Below, in pieces: positions 22,416 to 34,059 of a stretch of 64,000 nt of DNA. Numbering within the stretch: the first letter of the stretch is position 1; every line of letters starts with the position of its first letter. The notes beneath the pieces were generated by a model that was not told the origin of the DNA, did not search any database, and saw only the letters and a list, made by a program, of their open reading frames with translations. The stretch is taken from positions 25,424,513-25,488,512 of the forward strand of contig OY743181.1 in assembly GCA_963555705.1 (NCBI GenBank), given 5' to 3'. The DNA is from Ligustrum vulgare (lineage: Eukaryota > Streptophyta > Magnoliopsida > Lamiales > Oleaceae). The translations under genes were made by a program, and so were the position numbers.

Positions 22416-24258
22416 TGACGAATTAAGATTATTATGTGAAGTTCGTGCATACCTGTAATTGCATTGGCTGGCTAAATTTGCAGTTTTAAATCCATGTTCT
22501 ATCTCATTTTTCCATTCCTGCACATGAAAAGGCGATTGGCGATGAAATTCTACGCGAAGAAAAAGTAAAAACGTCAAGTACGCGTGAAGGATAGCAATAC
22601 TTTCTTACCACTTCGTCGATTCGAGCATTCCATTCAGAGCCATTGCATTTCGCTAAGTCGTGTCTCCTCCAGGATACCTTGGTGTTACCTTTCCAATAAG
22701 CATAAGGTTCCCTTTCACTCCATTTGATTCTGCTGTTGCCTTCTTGCAAATCCTCTTTCAAAATTTCCCATGGCTTGATATTAAGCTCTGGCCTTCATAA
22801 GCCAAAAAAAAATTACACGAGCTGTTGTCTCTCAAGGTCACTCATTTATGAAAATTATCTATTTGAAAATAATAAATAAATAATGAATCTGAAGTGGGCA
22901 GACTACTCTTAATAAATAATATTTCATCTTTCTATCGACTTAAACTTTTAGATAAAGTGATTTCAACGCAATTGATGATATGAGGAAATGCATCACAATT
23001 GAAAAATCTCCTAAAACTATTCCCAACCATAGACTCGTTGAAGATAAAATATCTTTAAGCTTCTAAATGAGGTGGTTTAACCCGAAAACGCATACCTTTG
23101 GTGAAAATCGAATATGATTTACACGTGAGGAGATGAATTGAAGATAAAAAATATAAAAAAAAATAAATACATTCCGTCTATTAAATAAACTTTTTAGATG
23201 AGATGGTTTATCAAGACTAATTATGAGAAGATCAAATGTTTACCAACCCCAGAAGGACCAGTCGGGAAATACGATGTCAAAACTTGAGTCATCTCCACAA
23301 TAATGCAACATAGGCGGGGGAGGATACGAAGCATTCGATCTTCCATAATCGCTTTTTTTTATCACCGTCATGTCACCGCACGCAAACATTAAATCGATGT
23401 CCGGTAGCTTCCCTGGATACAACCTAAGAAGCTGCAAAATCCCCCATATTGTCACAGTATCTCTAGTTTGGAACGCCTCTTTAAACTTTGCTATATACAC
23501 TCTCCCATTCACTATAACAATGTTAAAATCTGCTTTTTCTTTCCCATTTTCGACCATTTCTTTCGTAATTCCTGTGATTTTCCATGGTCTTAAATCTTCA
23601 TGGATCCATTTAAAGTACTCTGGACATGATTCTGGGGGTGCATAGCTGTCTGTTCTAACGTTTGTCAAAGTTGAAATGTCAGAACAATTGAGAGAACAAT
23701 CAAATTCTGATGAATATGTCTGAGATGTTCCAAGGAGTAGAGATTTCTTCTGAAATGAACCTGTTAATGTAAACTGGAACATTGAAACATCAGAACAAGG
23801 CTAAAAACACAAAAACTAGCTAGGCATTATTGGAATTTGCACATGACAAATAATAATAATAATAAAAATCCGAAAACACCGTATAACGTGAGAGCTAATT
23901 CACTTCAACGAAAATTTCCGACCCATTTTTTCCATTGGTATTGATCATTTCCGACGAAAATTAGGCCTTTAGTGATGGAAATTCCTTAGGAAAAAGCCGA
24001 GTTTCTAGTATTCGAAGAAGATGAGTTCGAAGTAATCTCATGACTGTCACGATCCATGATCGAGGATAAGTGTACAGTACGATTAGGCTCTAACTCAATT
24101 TAATAAGTATGCAATAAAAGGAAACAGAAGAAAAATGAAAGATGAAGCAAGAAATGACTTACATCGATCCATCTGGGTAATGTGCTTATTGCAACAAGGA
24201 TGACAAGAAAAAAGGTGACTGTTGTTTGAAACCCTCTCTTCGCCAGTCTTTCGACCAT
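21108..24258 (-). CDS. GT90 family O-glycosyltransferase (Rumi/KDEL-domain type), gene 1
   Basis: Six exons: 24163-24258, 23244-23773, 22609-22792, 22453-22517, 22118-22328, 21108-21452 (1,431 nt, 476 aa). All junctions are GT/AG, phases 0,2,0,2,0, no stop. Start MVERLAKRG (24256-24258) is followed by a membrane segment (about residues 10-27), so a type II Golgi/ER protein is expected. The Glyco_transf_90/CAP10 domain starts at 'CPEYFKWIHEDLRPW' and includes 'DIDLMFACGD', 'FPDWSFWGWPE', 'YAYWKGN' (residues 239-245, the counterpart of the Rumi 'FRGS' loop) and 'KIYVEGVSWSVSEKYIIACDS' (donor-binding region). It should transfer a sugar from a UDP-sugar to secretory-pathway acceptors; the exact sugar is unknown. 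Upstream in-frame Met codons make a longer N-terminus possible. The paralogue at 36322-56941 shares the exon plan. Intron 4 carries a TAA microsatellite (about 22366-22414). Confidence 0.9.
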
Positions 24259-25920
24259 CTTGGAAAATTTTATCACTGTTTCATGCAAATCAAAAACCAT
24301 AAATGAAGGCCTTTTTTGAAAAATCGAGTGAGATCGGACCAAAACGAACAAATACAATATTGAGATTTTCTTTCATGGAACGTGACCGTTCTTCCTCATA
24401 TCAGAAAGCTCATGAAATAGAACAACTGATCACAGTTCAATCTCAGCGCAGTCTCCTTTAGTATAATCTGAACAAGAAATTATTATATTTTCATTTTCGT
24501 ATCAAATGAATCAATAATGAACAGGAAGTTCGTGGCGAAGCCCCCGAATTTTTTTTTTTATTTTTTATTTTTTGGATTCAAGGTGATTGAAAGGATTTTG
24601 AGTATAAAAATAGACAAGTTGGATTGATAAACAAAAAAGACAAAAAGATTAATACATCTAACGCTGTACAAATTGAAAACAAATATGAACATTAGATTAG
24701 CATAAAAAAATAAATAAATAAATAAAAAAGACAAAAGCAAACTTCCTATTTATACGACGAAAGATAGAGATGACTTGTGTATCTTCGCCTCTCAAAACTT
24801 GTAAATAAGATACTCTATTGAAAAAATATCAGCAATTTCCTTTTCAATATAAACAAGCATGGTACTGAATGTTGTAGAGGCAAACTACAAATGAAAAAAC
24901 ATCAACAATCTCGTCTTAGGCTTTTAAGCTATTGCGCTAATATTTGCCCATAGAAAAAAATTAAAAGATAAGAATGTTGCAAGGGCTAACAGTAAATAAA
25001 ATTAAATCCTAAAGAGAAAGAAATATATTTGTATGAGTCTAAAGATTTGAATTAGACACAAAATTATTTAGAACCAGTCGAAATCACACAAAGTACATAC
25101 ATATACGTTAAAATAACTCATGATATGTATCAAATCCAAAAAAATCTAGATTAATTACCTTGGAAACGTGATCACAGTTCTCAATCTTAGACAATTTTTA
25201 CCACCAATCTTCCAGCCTATTCTCGAAAACGAAGACACGAGTATGAGCGCATTGATCACTATTCAGAAACCTAGATTCAAGAACATAACAAAACATTGAG
25301 AATAAAATATAAACTTGGGTTACTCATTTATAAAGGAAATTATCAATGGAGAGTCAAAATTCTGGTAATTTGTATACGTAATCTATTTTGATAATCTGAT
25401 AATTTGTAATATTTCATCTAATAATCTGATAATATAATATAATTTGTAATATGTAATTTTCTAATCTGATAATCTAATAATCTGGATTATTAGACTCAAT
25501 GCACAACACCAATTTGGACTCTCCCAAGTCATATCTGATAAGTGACATCACCATTTTTTTTTTTTAATAAAAACATAATTATCTATTTGAAATTCTTAGT
25601 TTTTAGAATTAATTAACGTTAATAATTAGAATAACTTAAATTTAATTTAAACTGAACTTTTTCATTAATCTAAAAACAATGTCTCTCATACAGCATGAAG
25701 GGAAGAAATAAACATGGAGGTTGGGTCATGAGGAATTAGTGGCAATAGCTGTTTGCCGACCCGTTTTTTAAAATACCCATTGACCATTTGGAGATGAGAA
25801 CCGCTTAAAATACCCTTCCATGTAGGATTCACAACTAAAGCCATCAAAACATAGAAAAAACTTCAATTAAGTCCCCAAATAATTTAATTCCAAAAAATTT
25901 CCGCTATGCCCTCTGGTATA
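24259..25920. other. 5' flank of GT90 gene 1
   Basis: Should contain the promoter and any 5' UTR. AT-rich, with A-rich and TAAT-rich stretches (for example 'aatctgataat' repeats around 25380-25500). No clear TATA/initiator pair could be chosen and no other gene is visible. Confidence 0.5.
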
Positions 25921-25929
25921 AACTGGTTA

Positions 25930-26740
25930 CAGTGCTTGTTACGAACTAAAAATTATAATGAATCTATTAGAAGAATAAAATATAATTGAAGAATTTCTAA
26001 AAAAAAATGTTAAAAAAATATAAAAACCCATGTTATCCTTATTTACCAAAAAATAATATGAATGAAGCTTTCAAAGAAATGAACAAAAAATTAGAAAATC
26101 TAGAATATAATTTGCAAGTAAGAAATGATATTTTAGAAAATAATCCTAAAGAAAAAGATAAAATCATAATTAATCATCCTCAAAATTACAGAAGAAAAAT
26201 TAAAAACAAAAATAAAAGGAAATAAAACAATTTATGATAACAGAAGTAGAAGAATTAGATAGAAAATTCTTGAAATCTACGGAGCATAATATGATAAATA
26301 TAAAAATCAATTAAAATAATTAACAAAACAAACAGAAAATACTAAAATAAATACAAACTCAACCACAAGTAATGTAAAAGAAAAATTTAATAGTGATGGA
26401 GATATTGATAATCATTATGGAACCTATATACATGGAAATGAAGGATTTCAAAGATATAGAAAAATTCAAAAAAAGATATAGTGAAAATATTAGAAAACAA
26501 ACTATAAAATAATTAAATAGAATAAAATCGTACATTGAACCAATCCATACAACAGGAATATGGTTAGATTTAGATTGTATAGTTGTAAACAAAGTTATTG
26601 AAATATGAACAAAAAGTACTGAATACAATTTAACAAATGAGACATATATACAACTTTTGGATTTATAGAACATACATTTAGAGGAATAACATCAGAATGG
26701 TAGAGAAAGTTGCTAAGAAATATAAAAATGAAGAATAAAA
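25930..26740 (+). pseudogene. Possible endogenous pararetrovirus (caulimovirid) relic
   Basis: Very AT-rich DNA with short, mostly plus-strand frames separated by stops. A 72-codon lysine-rich frame (26007-26225) is followed by broken frames. The last of these, read through several stops, has Trp-rich text of the type 'GIWLDLDC' and 'FRGITSEW', which resembles capsid-region sequence of plant pararetroviruses. Similar AT-rich broken frames resume after the gypsy insertion (34300-35300), so one older element may have been split. No reverse transcriptase or movement-protein motif could be confirmed. Other retroelement debris is equally possible. Confidence 0.3.
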
Positions 26741-27149
26741 TATGGTGTCTGTAAAAGGTTGAAAAGGGTAATCACTTAATCACTTATGAGGTTCTAAACT
26801 TCAAAATGTGAGTACCGAAGGTATCTGTATACAATTTGCAAGTATCATGACCAGTTTGACCTTTTAGATGCCTTATGAGAAACTTTATTTGGGGTTCTAT
26901 TTACTCTTCTAGAATATACAGATTTTTGAAAAACAAATGGGCTTCTGGACTTTTTTTGGGGCCCTAACCCATTGCTTAAATGGATTATAGTCAGGGTTGG
27001 CACTAGCAAGTATGTACAATTTTAATCTATGAATAAGATGATATTTGAGTTTTTATCAAAGCTGTATTGAAAAGATTTTTGTCAAATTTCTCATGACTCT
27101 AGGCAGTATTGTTATTTTTCAAAATGAGTTTTCTTCTTTGAAGAGTCTG

Positions 27150-28027
27150 TGATGCAAACCACGTAGCAATTGTAGCTACGCAACCCACAAATTATTGGAA
27201 TCGACCCAAGAACGCCAAAGAATCACGATTTCGAGATTGATTCAAATTAATTGAACCAAGCAACCAACACAATCAATAGATATGTTGACCTCTTGATCAC
27301 AATGAAAATAAATCTCACCCAAGATTTGAACAAACAAGAATTAAACTCGCAAGTTCGGATTTTATTCAATAAAGAATAAAGTATGAAAGCAAATTGCCTC
27401 TCAATATTAATATCCAAGTTGTCTATGAATAATGAAAATTACATCCCTATAAATAGGGTCAAAAACTAGGTTAAGAGTTTTAATTAAACTAGGAAACAAA
27501 TAACTAAAAATAAGGAAATAATTAAAAACCCTAAAATTACGCGTATAGACTCTTACGGTCGTGACTACCTCCCTTACGGCCGTAACATTATTACTGATCC
27601 ACTCTTACAGCCGTGACAATATGACTTACGGCCGTAAGCCCAAAAACGTCCAAATTCCAGTTTTAAGCAGTGACTCCATTACGGCCGTGATACTCAACCT
27701 TTACGGCCGTAATCCCTTATGTCTCGCAAAATCAATTTCAGCAGTGAGTTGGTTACGGCCGTGAGAAAATATATGTTACGGCCGTAACATTGAAATTTCA
27801 CAATTTTCTTCGACGGCTTGAATGATGTTGATCCACTCATCGTTTTGGCTCGGTCCCAACATGGAACTTGCTTCTTTTGATGACAGAACATTGTTTTGGC
27901 CATTGTTTCTTGAACTAACTTGTCCATTGCTTCATTGGCCCTCTTTCTTTGCAATCGAGTCATCGGTCCTCCTTTGATCTTCAACGGATCTTTGTGCGGG
28001 CTTGTATCCGTGGTCTGGATCACATCA
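27150..28027 (-). repeat. 3' LTR of the Ty3/gypsy element
   Basis: 878 bp, matching 33177-34054 in length and order. The minus-strand U3 includes the last coding part of pol. A one-base deletion near 27890 relative to the 5' LTR shifts the pol C-terminus. TATA box in CCCTATAAATAGGG (27445-27458). Confidence 0.9.
27549..27792 (-). promoter_or_regulatory. Four paired ACGGCCGT palindromes in U3
   Basis: Eight TACGGCCGT(A/G) sites occur as four pairs, each pair made of a ...CCGTG site then a ...CCGTA site 21-23 bp apart (two helical turns). In LTR orientation they lie about 95-330 bp upstream of the TATA box. The same array is in the 5' LTR (33577-33814); the few differences are mainly C/T or G/A changes in the CG steps. 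The layout suggests a clustered site for a dimeric DNA-binding protein. Function inferred. Confidence 0.6.
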
Positions 28028-31000
28028 TCCCCTCCCTCTTCGAAAGGATTCGACCTCGAATCTGTACCTGCATCAAACGGAGATAGATCAGAAACATTAA
28101 ATGAAGCTGAAACATTATACTCACCAGGAAGAGCGATTTTATAAGCATTGTTGTTGATCCTTTCAATCACTTGGAATTGACCATCCCCTCGCGGTTGTAA
28201 CTTTGACTTGGGTTGTTCGGGAAACCACTCCTTCCTCAAGTGTACCCAAACTTAATCACTGGGTTCAAATATAACGCCCTTTCTCCCTTTGTTAGCCTGC
28301 GAAGCATAATGTTCGTTTTTCTTTTCAATCGCCAACCTCACCTTGTCGTGGAGTGATTTAACCATTTCAGTCTTTTTCTTTCCATCTAAGCTACTACGTT
28401 CATTCACAGGTAAAGGAATTAAATCCAATGGTGTTAGAGGATAAAACCATAAACAATTTCAAATGGTGAACAAGAAGTAGTAGAATGTATAGCCCTATTA
28501 TATGCAAATTCAATAAATGGTAAACACTCTTCCCAATTTTTCAAATTTTTATTGATTATGGTACGCAACAATTGAATCATGGTCTGTCCATCGGTCTGTG
28601 GGTGACAAGTTGTAGAAAAAAGTAGTTTTGTTCCTAATTTGTTCCACAAGACTCTCCAAAAATGACTAAGGAATTTAACATCCCTATCCGAGGCAATACT
28701 TTTAGGAACCCCATGTAAGCGCACGACTTCCCGAAAGAAAATTTCAGCTATGTTAGTAGCATCATCAGTTTTGTGGCATGGTATGAAATGTGTCATTTTG
28801 CTAAAGCGATCTACTACCACAAAAATTGAATCTCTTCCCTTCTTAGTCCTAGGTAGTCCCAAAACAAAATTCATAGAGATATCGACCCAAGGTTCACTAG
28901 GGACGGGTAAAGGCATATATAATCTATGGGGTTTAATCCTAGATTTAGCCTTCTTACAAGTAATGCATCTATTACAAACCCGAACCACATCAATCTTCAT
29001 CTTAGGCAAATAGAAATGTTCACTTAGGATTTCAATGGTTTTTTAACCCCAAAATGACCCATTAAACCTCCACTATGGGCCTCTCTCACAAGTAACTCCC
29101 TCATTGAACACCTAGGGACACACAATTTATTTTCTCGAAATAAATAATCATCATGTTTAAAGAACCTATCCACAGCCCCTTTACCACATAATTCATAAAT
29201 ATTAGAAAAGTCCAGATCACTAGCATATATGTCATTAATGTATTCAAATCCAAGTAATTTAGAATTTAAAGAATTTAAAAGAACATATCTTCGAGACAAT
29301 GCATCTGCCACCACATTTTCCTTACCTTGTGTATATCGGATGACATAGGGAAATGTTTCGATGAATTCTACCCACCTTGCATGTCTCTTACTCAGCTTAG
29401 CTTGACCCCTCAGGTGCTTCAAGGATTCATGATCAGTGTGTATCACGAACTCCCGTGGCCACAAGTAATGTTGTCATGTCTCCAAAGCGCGCACAAGTGA
29501 GTATAACTCCTTGTCATATGTGGGGTAATTAAGTGCAGCCCCTTTTAATTTTTCACTAAAATAGGCGATGGGCCTTTGATCCTGCATTAAAATAGCTCCA
29601 ATGCCTAGCCCTGAGGCATCACATTCAATCTCAAAAGCCTTGTCAAAATTAGGAAGTGATAAAATCGGTGCTTTACACAACGTATTTTTGATTGTTTCAA
29701 ATGCATGTTCCTGTTCTACTCTCCATTTAAAACCTACACTTTTTTTGACAATTTCTGTGAGTGGTGCGGCAATCGTGCTAAAATTTTTAACAAAGCGCCT
29801 ATAAAAACTAGCCAAGCCATGAAAACTCCTAATCTCAGTTATGCTTTTAGGTGTTGGCCATTCTTTAATAGCTTTGACTTTTTCTTCATTTACTTCTATT
29901 CCTTTAGCACTAACCACATAGCCAAGAAACACAACTTTTTCCATGCAAAAATCACACTTTTTAAAATTAGCAAAAAGTTGCTCTTGTCTTAAAACCACAA
30001 GCACACACCTAACATGCTCCACATGCTCATTCAAAGTTTTACTATATATCAAAATATTATCGAAGTAAACTATAACGAATTTACCTATAAATGCACGTAA
30101 AACATGATTCATTAAACGCATAAATGTGCTAGGTACATTAGTAAGTCCAAAAGGCATTACTAACCATTCATACAGGTCATACGTAGTTTTAAAAGCAGTT
30201 TTCCACTCATCTCCTTCTTTCATTCGAATTTGATGATAACCACTCTTAAGGTCAATTTTACTAAATATGCTAGAGCCATGCAATTCATCCAACATATCAT
30301 CTAACCTAGGAATATGATGACGATACTTTACCGTTATGTTGTTGATGGCCCTACAATCGACACACATTCTCCAAGTCCCGTCCTTTTTTGGTACAAGTAA
30401 CACGGGGACGGCACATGGACTCATACTTTCCCTTATATACCCTTTGCTCATCAAGTCCTCCACTTTCCTTTGGAGCTCCTTCGTCTCCTCGGGGTTACTT
30501 CGATAAGCGGGGCGGTTTGGAATGACTGCTCCAGGTACAAAATCAATTTGATGTTCAATACCTCGAATGGGTGGTAACCCACTAGGTATGTCATTGGGAA
30601 ATACATCGTCAAATTCCTGCAAGAGAGAAATAGCCAAACTAGGGAGGGATTTGTTAGTTTCATCAAATGCAAGGAATGATTCCTTGTATAGCAGAAGGAC
30701 CATTGGTCGTTCTTCCATGAATGCTTTCTTGATTTTATACCTTTTTGCGTAGAAACTCATTTTTCTTTCTTTTCTGGAACTCTTCGCTCCCTCTCCTTTT
30801 TCTGAGGTATGTACCCCAACACTCCTTTTTTCTCTCGCCTCTCTTTTTTCTGGAGTCGTGGCTCCAACTCTCTTTTCCTCTCCTCTTTCTGAGGTCGTGG
30901 CCTCAACTCTCTTTCTCTCATTTTCCTTCACTCTTTTTTCTTCATCATTTTTCAATTTTATTTGATCTTCATACACTTGTGACGGTGTCAATGGTGCAGG

Positions 31001-31363
31001 TATAATGGTTTTTCCCCCTTTGGTAAAGCTATACCTATTTTTATACCCATCATGCGTTACCTTCCTATCATATTGCCAAGGTCTACCCAACAAAATGTGT
31101 CCGGCATGCATAAGAACCACATCACACATAACATCATCCACATAGCTTCCAATAGAAAAACTCACCAACACCCTCCTATTCACCTTAATTTCTCCACTAT
31201 CATTTAACCATTGAAGCCTATAAGGTTTAGGATGTTTTAACAAAGGTAATCCTAATTTTTCAGCAAGTATAGTACTAGCGACGTTAGTACAACTACCACC
31301 ATCAATAATCATACTACATACCTTGTTATTAATGCGACACCGTGTATGGAATATGTTCTCCTG
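28028..31363 (-). pseudogene. Ty3/gypsy pol: protease, RT, RNase H, integrase
   Basis: Protease starts around '[13 protein letters not shown]' (near 31312). Reverse transcriptase has '[28 protein letters not shown]', '[13 protein letters not shown]' and '[10 protein letters not shown]', but its catalytic box reads YFDN instead of YFDD (about 30055-30066). RNase H has '[16 protein letters not shown]'. Integrase has '[13 protein letters not shown]', where the usual MDF catalytic Asp is Asn, and a deletion around 'QTDGQT' removes the region of the catalytic Glu. There is a Trp-to-stop change at about 29474, a frameshift around 29025 and a stop near 28434. Both polymerase and integrase are therefore dead; the element would need help in trans. 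Confidence 0.85.
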
Positions 31364-32602
31364 TTATTGTTCCAAATCATCCGTGTTGATTTGAGCACTA
31401 AGAGCTCTCCTTGCCACTAATAACTCGCCATGCTCCCCGGATAACGCATCCTCATCATCACATATTTCCTCCAATGCCGGCATATCGCTATAATCCTCTT
31501 CCTCACTATCACTCTCCATGGTTCCATCCTTTCGCACAAGTACCACTCGCCTATTAGGACATTGAGATGCCACATGTCCTCTCCCCAAACATTTGAAGCA
31601 TTGAATGTCTCTACTCCTAGATGGTTGAGGTTCCCCTTTAGGTACGAGTTTATTAGCTTGTTCCTCCTTCCCTTTTGGTGCCTCAAACTTCCCTTTTGGT
31701 GCTTCAAACTTCCCTTTAGAAACAGCCCCATCTCCTTTACTTTCCCACTTCGGCTTCTAAGAAGAATTAGAACCAGATTGATACCTTGCTGTTCCCTTTT
31801 TCTTTATTTGCTTCTCCACCTTTATAGCCATGTGCAACATATCTTCCATCTCCAAATAATGTTGTAGTTCAACCACATTAGCTATATCCCTATTCAACCC
31901 ATTCAAAAATCGAGCCATCGTAGCCTCCCTATCCTCTTCTACATTAGCTCTAATCATCAACATCTCCATCTCCTTATGATAATCCTCCACACTCTTTGAT
32001 CCTTGGTATAGACTTTGTAATTTTTGATGAAGCTCCCGATGGTAATGACTAGGAACGAACCTCTTTCTCATGATAGCTTTTAACTCATCCCAAGTACTAA
32101 CGGACCTCTCGCGATTCCTCCTCCTAGAAGTCACCAATTGATCCCACCAAGTAATAGTGTAATCGGAGAATTCAAGTACAACTACCTTAACCTTTTTCTC
32201 TTCCGAATAAGTGTAGCAATTGAAAATTAATTCCATCTTCTTTTCCCATTCTAAGTATGCTTCCGGGTCACTCCTACCCTTGAATGACAGAATTGTCATT
32301 TTGATGTTGCTCATACTACCATTCATTCTATCGCCACCAAGATCTCTATCCCTTCTTCCATGCCTAATTCCTCTATCCAAAATTGCTCTATCGTCAAAAT
32401 CACTACCTTCTTCATTCTCATCGGTCCCCTCTATTCTACGACCTTGCCCACCTTGCCTACGGGCATTAGGCACTTCCCGAGGTTGCTCAAGCCTTTCTAA
32501 CCTACCTAACACATCCCCAAACAACCGCTCAAACCGTTGTACCATCTCTTCCGTCATGTTGACTCGATCGTTGTTTTTTGTAGTAGAAGATTGTTCAGAC
32601 AT
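31364..32602 (-). pseudogene. Ty3/gypsy gag with zinc knuckle
   Basis: Starts MSEQSSTTKNN (32602). The retrotransposon gag core includes 'YLEWEKKMELIFNCY', 'WWDQLV', 'WDELKAIMRKRFVP' and 'LHQKLQSLYQGSKSVEDYHKEME'. A stop at 31757-31759 precedes the in-frame linker and the zinc knuckle (C-x2-C-x4-H-x4-C, around 31560-31605). A second stop near 31364 separates it from pol, which is in the same frame. A degenerate tandem 'APKGKFE' repeat is in the linker. Confidence 0.8.
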
Positions 32603-33162
32603 CCTAAAACTAAATATTATATGCCTCACGTGTATTTCGTTCGTGTATCACTCAAATTTGGCTTTTACCCCTATCGATCTCACCTCTCTGCCTTTTTTCA
32701 CTCAATGGCTTTCACCCCAATTGCTTCAAAGAACGAACCCAAACTCAAACAAGTCTAAGCCCGAATGATTCAAATCGAGTAAGAGCGAGAATTTTATGAA
32801 CTGTTTGGAAAACTTGAAGAAGACCTTTAGAGAATGGAATTTGACTCGATATAGAACTTGACACTTTTTATGGAAACTAAGATCGAGTCAAGAATATATT
32901 TCTTGAAATCAAATAACAGCTATTTTTTTTCTTGGACTTGGAATTTTCATTTTTTTTTTTAGATTTCTCGAAAATTCAACTTCGAGAAAGACGAAACAAA
33001 CAAAATTTAATTTGGATAACAAACGAAGGAAATAACGACTATTGAATTTTTTTGTGACACTTTTTTAATTAAAGACTCAAGAACTGGAAGAACACGAAGA
33101 ACAAGATTAACGAAGACTCAAGAAAACAAAACAAAGATATAACCTTAATTTTTGGAGCCTAA

Positions 33163-33174
33163 GCTTTGATACCA
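33163..33174 (-). other. Primer-binding site of the Ty3/gypsy element
   Basis: On the minus strand TGGTATCAAAGC lies two bases after the 5' LTR end and matches the 3' end of initiator methionine tRNA at most positions. Confidence 0.8.
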
Positions 33175-33176
33175 GA

Positions 33177-34054
33177 TGATGCAAACCACGTAGCAATTGT
33201 AGCTACGCAACCCACAAATTATTGGAATCGACCCAAGAACGCCAAAAAATCACGATTTCGAGATTGATTCAAATTAATTGAACCAAGCAACCAACACAAT
33301 CAATAGATATGTTGACCTCTTAATCACAATGAAAATAAATCTCACCCAAGATTTGAACAAACAAGAATTAAACTCGCAAGTTCAGATTTTATTCAATAAA
33401 GAATAAAGTATGAAAGCAAATTGCCTCTCAATATTAATATCCAAGTTGTCTATGAATAATGAAAATTACATCCCTATAAATAGGGTCAAAAACTAGGTTA
33501 AGAGTTTTAATTAAACTAGGAAACAAATAACTAAAAATAAGGAAATAATTAAAAACCCTAAAATTACGCGTATAGACTCTTATGGCCGTGACTACCTCCC
33601 TTACGGCCGTAACCTTGTTACTGATCCACTCTTACGGCCGTGACAATATGATTTACGACCGAAGCCCAAAAACGTCCAAATTCCAGTTTTAAGCAGTGAC
33701 TCCATTACGGCCGTGATACTCAACCTTTACGGTCGTAATCCCTTATGTCTCGCAAAATCAATTTCAGCAGTGAGTTGGTTACGGCCGTGAGGAAATATAT
33801 GTTACGGCCGTAACATTGAAATTTCACAATTTTCTTCGACGGCTTGAATGATGTTGATCCACTCATCGTTTTGACTCGGTCCCAACATGGAACTTGCTTC
33901 TTTTGATGACACGAACATTGTTTTGGCCATTGTTTCTTGAACTAACTTGTCCATTGCTTCATTGGCCCTCTTTGTTTGCAATCGAGTCATCGGTCCTCCT
34001 TTGATCTTCAACGGATCTTTGTGCGGGCTTGTATCCGTGGTCTGGATCACATCA
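33177..34054 (-). repeat. 5' LTR of the Ty3/gypsy element
   Basis: 878 bp from TGATGTGATCC (34054) to GTTTGCATCA (33177) on the minus strand. U3 carries a copy of the pol C-terminus without the frameshift seen in the 3' LTR, then the ACGGCCGT array (33577-33814), then the TATA box in CCCTATAAATAGGG (33472-33485). Confidence 0.9.
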
Positions 34055-34059
34055 GTCTG

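Larger units (their letters stand above)
27150..34054 (-). mobile_element. Full-length Ty3/gypsy retrotransposon, CRM-like (6,905 bp), TSD GTCTG
   Basis: Two 878-bp LTRs with TGATG...CATCA ends enclose gag and pol on the minus strand. A perfect 5-bp duplication GTCTG lies at 27145-27149 and 34055-34059. The primer-binding site (33163-33174 on the complement, TGGTATCAAAGC) matches initiator-Met tRNA. Domain order is gag, zinc knuckle, protease, reverse transcriptase, RNase H, integrase. The end of pol runs into the LTR, and the LTR starts TGATG; both are features of CRM-type chromoviruses, so that lineage is suggested but unproven. The LTRs differ at about 17 positions (about 98% identical), so the insertion is recent. 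The coding region is defective. Confidence 0.9.

Noticed and set aside
32220..32768. 182-codon plus-strand frame opposite gypsy gag
   Set aside because: Shadow of the minus-strand gag; no independent motif.
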